Below, piece after piece: positions 1-4,723 of a stretch of DNA of 6,404 nucleotides (the first letter of the stretch is position 1; every line of letters begins with the position of its first letter). The DNA is from Coriobacteriales bacterium. GTDB lineage: Bacteria > Actinomycetota > Coriobacteriia > Coriobacteriales > UBA8131. The notes under the pieces were generated by a model. The model was not told where the DNA came from. It ran no database searches and worked only from the letters and a program-made list of their open reading frames with translations. The position numbers and the translations under genes were made by a program. The stretch spans positions 1 to 6,404 of the forward strand of contig JAISMZ010000029.1 of assembly GCA_031276475.1 (NCBI GenBank). Reading direction: 5' to 3'.

Positions 1-1
1 G

Positions 2-229
2 GCGATGGGAATTCCCGATGAGCATTGGGGCGAGACCTTGGTGGCCGTCGTCTCCCTGGCCGCCGATTCGTCCATTACAAAAGCAGATATCGTCAGGTAT
101 TGCGAAACCCGACTCGGTCACTATAAAAAACCGAGCAGGGTCTTTTTTATTGACCGGTTGGAACGAAGCCCTTCAGGAAAGATCTCAAGGAAGTACCTGA
201 AAGAGCTGATCGATACGTTAGTGCGGTGA
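2..229 (+). CDS. Acyl-CoA synthetase, C-terminal part only (AMP-binding family, CaiC-like)
   Basis: This is the 3' end of a gene that begins left of the window; the frame is open from base 2, so the ATG at 5 is internal. The 75 visible residues form the mobile C-terminal domain of adenylate-forming enzymes. They start at the conserved GIPDEHWGE segment, pass through HYKKPSRVFFID, and reach the PSGKISRK motif, whose first lysine (codon 179-181) is the catalytic lysine of the family's A10 motif. Family members activate a carboxylic acid with ATP and transfer it to CoA in the cytoplasm. The stop is 4 bases before fixC, so the two are almost certainly co-transcribed. In enterobacteria a ligase of this type (CaiC) activates carnitine or crotonobetaine beside the fix genes, which is why I call it CaiC-like. 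The substrate pocket is outside the window, so substrate remains open. Confidence 0.88.
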   Translation, partial: AMGIPDEHWGETLVAVVSLAADSSITKADIVRYCETRLGHYKKPSRVFFIDRLERSPSGKISRKYLKELIDTLVR

Positions 230-233
230 TTAA

Positions 234-1520
234 ATGTCTGATTATCAAGCTGTGGTCGTGGGAGCTGGCTGTGCGGGATCCGTTGCTGCCACGGTGTTGG
301 CGCGGCAAGGCAAGAGTGTTCTGTTGATTGAGCGCGGCAGCTTTGCCGGCGCAAAGAATATGACGGGTGGACGTCTATATGCGCATTCCCTCAAAGCCGT
401 ATTCCCCAACTTTGAACAGGTTGCACCCCTGGAGCGCAAGATTACCCGCGAAAACATCTCGTTGATGACCAAAGACGCAAATACAACCATCAGTTTTACT
501 TCTCCAGAGCTCGGAGAGCGAGATGTCACTTCGTATTCGGTGCTGAGGGCAGACTTTGACAACTGGCTGAGCTCCAAGGCTGAAGAGGCGGGAGCCGATT
601 GCGTCTATGGCATCACGGTGGAGGATCTGCTCTGGGATGATAAGCGTGTAGTTGGCATACGTTGTGGCGAAGACGAGATAAGTGCCGACATCACCCTGCT
701 CGCCGATGGCAGCAACTCCCTGCTGTCCGAGCGGGCAGGATTGGCGGCGCGGGCAAAACCCCGTCATCTGGCCGTAGGCGTTAAGGAGGTCATCGCACTT
801 GACGAGACTACGATCGATGATCGCTTTATGAACAATGCCGGCGAGGGTACGGCCTGGCTGTTTGCCGGTGCCGCGACGCAGGGCCATGTTGGCGGCGGCT
901 TTCTCTACAGCAATCGCGAATCCATCTCGCTGGGCCTGGTGGTAACCTTAGCCGATCTTTGCGCCTCAGAAATACCGATCTATCAGATGTTGGAAGACTT
1001 CAAGGCGCATCCATCAATCGCTCCTTTAATCAAGGGAGGCCAGCTGGTGGAGTACTCCGGACATCTCATTCCCGAAGGGGGCTATCGCAGTATCCCCACG
1101 CTTCACCGGGATGGCTGTCTCCTCGTGGGCGATGCCGCAATGCTTTGCGTCAACCTTGGTTACCAGGTGCGGGGGATGGACTACGCCATCGCCTCGGGCG
1201 AGATTGCGGCAACGGCCGCCGGTGCCGCCCTGGACGACAACGATTGCTCAGCGGCAAACCTGGCAACCTATCGGAGCCTGCTTGAGGAAAGTTTTGTCTT
1301 GCGGGATCTGCGGGCTTATCAACATTTTCCTGAATATCTGGCCCAGACAAAGAGGCTATTCAAGGAGTATCCAGAACTGGCCGCCAGGATCATGAAATCG
1401 CTCTTTTGCGTGGACGGCCGGCCTGTAGAACCCCTGCGCGACAAGGTTATCGGCCCTGTTAAGGGGATCGGCCTTTTCACCGTTGCCCGCGATCTGAGAA
1501 AGGGGATGAAGGCACTATGA
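234..1520 (+). CDS. fixC: FixC, FAD-dependent electron-transfer flavoprotein:quinone oxidoreductase
   Basis: The 428-residue protein matches the length and layout of enterobacterial FixC. An N-terminal FAD-binding fold is shown by GAGCAG (residues 10-15) and the acidic end of the second strand at E33-R34 (LLIERG), followed by the family signature GAKNMTGGRLYAHSL. The second FAD motif, LLVGDAA, has its Asp at residue 300 and is followed by NLGYQVRGMDYA. FixC belongs to the ETF-quinone oxidoreductase family. It takes electrons from the FixAB flavoprotein and, with FixX, passes them to quinone or to a low-potential acceptor at the membrane face. Unlike mitochondrial ETF-QO it has no fused ferredoxin domain; the next gene supplies it. 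The ATG at 234 gives the normal N-terminus, although no strong Shine-Dalgarno sequence precedes it, which suggests translational coupling to the upstream ligase. fixA and fixB are not in the window. Confidence 0.95.
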   Translation: MSDYQAVVVGAGCAGSVAATVLARQGKSVLLIERGSFAGAKNMTGGRLYAHSLKAVFPNFEQVAPLERKITRENISLMTKDANTTISFTSPELGERDVTSYSVLRADFDNWLSSKAEEAGADCVYGITVEDLLWDDKRVVGIRCGEDEISADITLLADGSNSLLSERAGLAARAKPRHLAVGVKEVIALDETTIDDRFMNNAGEGTAWLFAGAATQGHVGGGFLYSNRESISLGLVVTLADLCASEIPIYQMLEDFKAHPSIAPLIKGGQLVEYSGHLIPEGGYRSIPTLHRDGCLLVGDAAMLCVNLGYQVRGMDYAIASGEIAATAAGAALDDNDCSAANLATYRSLLEESFVLRDLRAYQHFPEYLAQTKRLFKEYPELAARIMKSLFCVDGRPVEPLRDKVIGPVKGIGLFTVARDLRKGMKAL

Positions 1521-1810
1521 TCAGAACCATCAGTGTGAATGTGGATGAGAAGCTCTCTGTTGATAAGTTTAATATCGATGAGCGAAATCCTCATATCATT
1601 CTAAAGGATAATCCCAGCACAGCCGAGGTGGACAAGCTGATCCTCTGCTGCCCGGCGGCGCTTTATAAGCGCGATTCACAAGGTGAGGTGAGCTTTGATT
1701 ACGCCGGATGCCTGGAGTGTGGAACCTGCAGGATCTTGGCCCAGGATACCGTTTTGGAGAAGTGGCAGTACCCTGGAGACGCCCGGGGGATCTCCTATCG
1801 CTACGGATAA
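1517..1810 (+). CDS. fixX: FixX, ferredoxin-like partner of FixC
   Basis: This 97-residue protein has the FixX layout throughout: an N-terminal NVDEKLSVDKFNID stretch, CCPAALYKR at residues 44-52, FDYAGCLECGTCRIL at 60-74, and the terminal RYG. Cys45, Cys65, Cys68 and Cys71 are the probable ligands of one [4Fe-4S] cluster. Cys44 is an extra neighbour where relatives usually have another residue. It is expected to dock on FixC and complete the electron path of the FixABCX complex, doing the job of the ferredoxin domain fused to mitochondrial ETF-QO. The ATG overlaps the fixC stop in an ATGA arrangement (1517-1520) and AAGG at 1509-1512 serves as ribosome binding site, so synthesis of the two is coupled. 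Confidence 0.95.
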   Translation: MIRTISVNVDEKLSVDKFNIDERNPHIILKDNPSTAEVDKLILCCPAALYKRDSQGEVSFDYAGCLECGTCRILAQDTVLEKWQYPGDARGISYRYG

Positions 1811-1846
1811 TGCGGCGGCGGGCAGGGCGCAGATAGGAATGATGGG

Positions 1847-1867
1847 AAGCACCGATAATCGATGCTT
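1847..1867. promoter_or_regulatory. 21-bp imperfect palindrome upstream of the transporter gene
   Basis: Two 10-base arms, AAGCACCGAT and ATCGATGCTT, flank a single central A. They are complementary at 9 of 10 positions. The site lies in the 71-base gap after fixX, ending about 14 bases before the GTG and 23 before the ATG of the transporter. It could be an operator that lets the transporter respond separately from fixCX, or an RNA hairpin that tunes read-through. No T-run follows, so a classical terminator is unlikely. Function is inferred from symmetry and position alone. Confidence 0.4.
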
Positions 1868-1881
1868 ACTGACTGATTGGT

Positions 1882-3189
1882 GTGAGTGCGATGCTAAAAA
1901 AACAAGGTACCTTCTTTGCCACCGGTTGGCTTATGGTCGCCGTGACCTTCTTCGTACTGATGGTTACGCAAGGTTTTGGGCTCTATTCGTTCAGTATGCT
2001 GAAGGTACCGATGACGGCTACGCTTAAGGCAGCCGAGACGCAGGTAGCCCTCGGATTTTCCTGCTATACCATTGCCACTGCGGTTGGCAGTCTCTTTGTA
2101 GGGGATCTGATTGAGAGGATCGGTCTTCGCAAAACGCTTATCCTTGCGGCCATAGTCTTCTCCGGTGGCTTTTCGCTTCTGACCTTTATCTCAGAAGGAA
2201 CACTGACGTTGTTCTATATTGCTTACTTTATCATGGGAATGGGCAGCGCGCTGTGCGGAGCCGTGGTAATATCCGGCATACCGGCCAACTGGTTTGTCAG
2301 ACAGCGGGGCATTGCAACCGCGGTTGTCTGGTGCGCCATGCTTCCCGGCTCCTTCGTTGCAACAAATACCGTGGCTGCCCTGTCCACAACGCTGGGGTGG
2401 CAATATGCCGTATACGCGCTGGCCGGCATCTCCTTTGTGGTAGTACTGTTGGCCGCACTGATCCTCAGATGGCGGCCTCAGGAGCTGGGCCTGCTTCCCG
2501 ACGGTGCGGCGACGGCCGCAGCCGCAGATGACAAAGCCAACGGCGTCAGCACGACGACGGATCAGACGGTCGGACTGACCAGAAGACAGGCTTTAAAAAC
2601 AACGACCTTTTGGCTGTTGCTTATCGCATTTGGGCTTTGCGGCATCTGCGAGATGGGCCCGTTTCAGAATATGCCAACCTATCTTATCGCACAGGGTAAC
2701 GACCTCGCCTTCTCGGCATCGTTCATGACTTTTTTGGCCTTTGCCGGCATCGTTGGCAAGCTCAGCGCCGGCTTGATCATCGACCGCTTTAAACCCCGCT
2801 TCGCGTTCACCTTTGTCAACGCCCTTTGCTTCATAGGGCTGGGGATGTTCTTCTTTGGAGCCCGGGACGGCCTGTTGCTCTATGTCGCCGGCTTCTTCTT
2901 TGGCTATGCCCTCAGCGCCGCGATGATCTGCTTTTCAACCGCCACCGCCCTCTACCTCGGCGTCAGACACTACGGTCAGATATGGGGATTGATCTATCTG
3001 ATGAAGCCTCTGAGTGATGCCGTTGGCGTTCCGCTGTTCGCCGGCATCGGCGCCTTCAGCTGGCAGGGAGCTTTCCTTGTTGCCATCGTCTGTCTGGTCG
3101 TCTGCACCGCAGGCTTTGCCGGTGCGCGGGAGATAAAGGCGGTTCGCAAACGAAAGGAATCGCCCGCAATAAGCCCTGATTGTGGATGA
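1882..3189 (+). CDS. MFS transporter, oxalate/formate-antiporter or monocarboxylate type
   Basis: This is a 435-residue integral membrane protein of the major facilitator superfamily. I read about twelve hydrophobic helices in two blocks of six, from roughly residue 11 to 195 and from roughly 238 to 420. They are split by a hydrophilic loop rich in Ala, Asp and Thr (residues about 200-235). The loop after helix 2 carries GDLIERIGLRK (74-84), the MFS motif A, and the second half has the matching GKLSAGLIIDRFKPR. The segment NWFVRQRGIATAVV after helix 4 resembles the RWF..RRGLA pattern of the oxalate/formate and monocarboxylate groups, so an organic anion is a reasonable substrate class. The 3' neighbour of fixX in E. 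coli is also an MFS gene (yaaU), but this protein does not look like an orthologue of it. The start may be GTG 1882 or ATG 1891, four codons apart; neither has a strong ribosome site. Confidence 0.85.
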   Translation: MSAMLKKQGTFFATGWLMVAVTFFVLMVTQGFGLYSFSMLKVPMTATLKAAETQVALGFSCYTIATAVGSLFVGDLIERIGLRKTLILAAIVFSGGFSLLTFISEGTLTLFYIAYFIMGMGSALCGAVVISGIPANWFVRQRGIATAVVWCAMLPGSFVATNTVAALSTTLGWQYAVYALAGISFVVVLLAALILRWRPQELGLLPDGAATAAAADDKANGVSTTTDQTVGLTRRQALKTTTFWLLLIAFGLCGICEMGPFQNMPTYLIAQGNDLAFSASFMTFLAFAGIVGKLSAGLIIDRFKPRFAFTFVNALCFIGLGMFFFGARDGLLLYVAGFFFGYALSAAMICFSTATALYLGVRHYGQIWGLIYLMKPLSDAVGVPLFAGIGAFSWQGAFLVAIVCLVVCTAGFAGAREIKAVRKRKESPAISPDCG

Positions 3190-3190
3190 G

Positions 3191-3210
3191 GACGGGGCGT
3201 GTGGCCCGTC
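3191..3210 (+). terminator. Possible hairpin just after the transporter stop
   Basis: GACGGG (3191-3196) pairs perfectly with CCCGTC (3205-3210) around an 8-base loop, beginning two bases after the TGA. No T-run follows, so it does not fit the standard intrinsic terminator. It may only reduce read-through into the converging tyrA gene, or be chance in GC-rich sequence. Confidence 0.25.
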
Positions 3211-3239
3211 GCGGCCTACCCGGCGCCTGGCAGCGGCGG
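3203..3239. repeat. Extra copy of the tyrA 3' end (direct repeat, copy 1)
   Basis: Bases 3203-3224 are identical to 3285-3306, and the match runs on to 3239 versus 3321 with four mismatches. Copy 2 contains the stop and last codons of tyrA. Read on the - strand in the same register, copy 1 would encode RPPLPGAG and a TAG stop, against RPLLPDAG and TAG in the real gene. It is therefore a displaced duplicate of the gene tail, 82 bases further downstream of tyrA, probably made by local duplication followed by drift. Confidence 0.85.
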
Positions 3240-3262
3240 GCGAGCAGCGGCGGGACGTGCGC

Positions 3263-3283
3263 CCGACAGCCGACAACCGACAG
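3263..3283. repeat. Three tandem 7-bp units
   Basis: CCGACAG, CCGACAA and CCGACAG follow each other without gaps between the two copies of the tyrA tail. A 10-bp direct repeat (CAGCGGCGGG at 3231-3240 and 3245-3254) lies just to the left. Such short units usually arise by replication slippage and may vary in number between strains. Confidence 0.8.
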
Positions 3284-3284
3284 C

Positions 3285-3321
3285 GGCCCGTCGCGGCCTA
3301 CCCGGCATCCGGCAGCAGCGG
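3285..3321. repeat. Direct repeat copy 2, overlapping the end of tyrA
   Basis: This is the partner of the repeat at 3203-3239. It covers the last seven or so codons of tyrA, its TAG stop (3298-3300 on the + strand reads CTA) and 13 bases beyond. GGCC arms at 3285-3288 and 3295-3298 could form a short four-pair stem after the stop, too weak to call a terminator. Confidence 0.8.
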
Positions 3322-4626
3322 CCGCAGGCTCATGTCAAAGCCCGCGTCTATCAACAGGCGGGTAAAGCGGCCGAGGTCGCCCTCGTCGGTGAGGATCAGC
3401 TCGAGAATAGCCGTGCCCTCGTTGATGTGGTCGATGTCGATGGATTGGATGTTACACCCGGCCTTGCCGGCAAAGCCGGTGACTTTGGCGATCACCCCGG
3501 AGCGGTTGGACATCGGGATACGCAACTCCACCAGGCGCTCGGAATCTGGCACCCAGGTGGCGGGGATCGCCTTGCGCAACTGAGCGGCGGCGTCAAGCAG
3601 GGCTCTCAGGCCGCGCTCATCACCGCGCGCTATCGCCGACTCAAAATCGTTGAGAATGGCACGCAACTCACCCAGGTTGCGAACCAGCGCCTCGCGGTTA
3701 TCCAAAGCGATCCCGCTCCAAAGCCCCGGTGAACCGGCGGCTATGCGCGTGGTGTCCTTAAAGCCGCCGGCAGCCAGACGCAGTATCTCCCGAGACTCGC
3801 CAACGTGGCTACCCACCAGCCGCATCAGCGCGCTGGCCACCATATGCGGTACGTGGCTGACCAGGGCGATGGCCTCGTCATGCTCGTCGCGCGGCACGGT
3901 GATACTGCGCGCACCCAATGCGGAGACAAAATCGTGGAGGCGCAGGAAGGCCTCAGGTTCGCTGTTCGCGTCGGGGCAGAGTATCCAGTGCGCACCGTTA
4001 AACAGCGTGGCGCGCACCCCCTCGATGCCGTTGACCTCACTGCCGGCCATCGGGTGGCCGGGGATATAGCGCTCGGGATGTGAGAGAATCTCGGCCGCCT
4101 GGCCCGTAAGTTGCCCCTTGGTGGAGGCCACGTCGGTGAGCACGCCGGCATATCCCGCCGCCTCGATGCGTTGCAGCCACTCCCCCGCCGCGTCCACCGG
4201 TGTTGCCAGGATGACCAGGTCGCTGGGGGCGGCCTCAGTAGCTACCGGAGAGGTGGCGGTGGTCTTGATAGCGATCTCGCTGGCGGCGACCTCGCTGGCG
4301 CTCGGGGCGCTGGCGGCGGCGGCGTCTGCGGCACGAGCGCCCGCGGCGGCGCCCGCTGCGCTACGGCCGGCGACGCTGCCGCCAGCGCCCAGCCAGGAGG
4401 CAACGCGCTCGTCATCGCTGGACAGCGCCTCGTCCAGATAACCTCTCTGAAGGGCCGTCGCGATGGTGCGTTCGCTGATGTCCACCCCGCGCACCAGCGG
4501 TTGACGGTCGAGCGGCAGCGCCTTCAGGGCAGCGGCAACAGAGCCACCTATCAGCCCCACGCCGATGATCGTCACCCGCTTGAACGGGAGGCTTGCATTT
4601 TGAGAAGAGAGCCCGGTGTCCTCCAC
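3298..4626 (-). CDS. tyrA: Prephenate dehydrogenase with C-terminal ACT domain
   Basis: This 442-residue enzyme of tyrosine synthesis oxidatively decarboxylates prephenate (or arogenate) in the cytoplasm. The Rossmann motif is GVGLIGGS (residues 22-29), and Asp49 in RGVDIS at the end of the second strand favours NAD+ over NADP+. Further landmarks are LVILATPV (137-144), DVASTKG (165-171), the active-site region GHPMAGSE with His191, and SHVPH (257-261). Residues about 364-440 (RLVELRIPMSNRSGVIAKV onward) form an ACT domain, which in relatives mediates feedback by an amino acid, probably tyrosine. The odd part is residues about 80-134: an Ala/Gly/Ser-rich insert of some 50 residues between RVASWL and APSDLVILATP, where relatives need only a short loop. 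The start is GTG at 4626, with AAAGGA five bases upstream. It follows cca after 97 bases and converges on the transporter gene. Confidence 0.93.
   Translation of the reverse strand: MEDTGLSSQNASLPFKRVTIIGVGLIGGSVAAALKALPLDRQPLVRGVDISERTIATALQRGYLDEALSSDDERVASWLGAGGSVAGRSAAGAAAGARAADAAAASAPSASEVAASEIAIKTTATSPVATEAAPSDLVILATPVDAAGEWLQRIEAAGYAGVLTDVASTKGQLTGQAAEILSHPERYIPGHPMAGSEVNGIEGVRATLFNGAHWILCPDANSEPEAFLRLHDFVSALGARSITVPRDEHDEAIALVSHVPHMVASALMRLVGSHVGESREILRLAAGGFKDTTRIAAGSPGLWSGIALDNREALVRNLGELRAILNDFESAIARGDERGLRALLDAAAQLRKAIPATWVPDSERLVELRIPMSNRSGVIAKVTGFAGKAGCNIQSIDIDHINEGTAILELILTDEGDLGRFTRLLIDAGFDMSLRPLLPDAG
4274..4318 (-). repeat. Three degenerate 15-bp tandem units inside tyrA
   Basis: CTCGCTGGCG occurs at 4276-4285 and again at 4291-4300, exactly 15 bases on, and a decayed third unit follows (GCGCTGGCGG at 4307-4316). 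On the coding strand the units give five-residue blocks such as SASEV and AASEI. The insert in TyrA therefore grew at least partly by in-frame slippage. Confidence 0.65.
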
Positions 4627-4631
4627 AACAA

Positions 4632-4637
4632 TCCTTT
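4632..4637 (-). promoter_or_regulatory. Ribosome binding site of tyrA
   Basis: AAAGGA on the - strand stands five bases before the GTG at 4626. It is the best Shine-Dalgarno sequence nearby and decides the start, since no ATG is available before the Rossmann motif. Confidence 0.65.
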
Positions 4638-4652
4638 CGCTTTAACGGCCAA

Positions 4653-4682
4653 AGTATAGCGGAATTACCGCCTGGGGGCTTG
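4653..4682 (-). promoter_or_regulatory. Possible tyrA promoter in the cca-tyrA gap
   Basis: On the - strand TATACT (4658-4653) is a good -10 hexamer, 27 bases upstream of the start codon. No convincing -35 box lies 16-18 bases further up. A small symmetric element, GCGG and CCGC around five bases, covers 4659-4671. tyrA may thus have its own promoter in addition to read-through from cca. I see no terminator for cca in this gap. Confidence 0.35.
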
Positions 4683-4723
4683 GGTGAGACGGTCGCGGTG
4701 CGCGGTGAGGGGATCTGCCTCAG

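Noticed and set aside
125..158. A-run and T-run around GAGCAGGG that looks like a terminator
   Set aside because: It codes for the conserved KKPSRVFFID segment of the ligase and the bases next to the runs do not form a GC-rich stem.
3190..3297. CRISPR-like array in the junction
   Set aside because: The repeats have different lengths and spacings (22+ bp twice, 10 bp twice, 7 bp three times) and no regular repeat-spacer pattern.
3199..3732. Open frames on the + strand running from the junction into tyrA
   Set aside because: They read through the repeats and then antisense to the conserved ACT domain of tyrA, with no motif of their own.
4111..4659. Open frame of 182 codons on the + strand opposite the tyrA 5' half
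   Set aside because: Gly/Ala-rich shadow of the TyrA insert on the other strand; no start signal or family resemblance.
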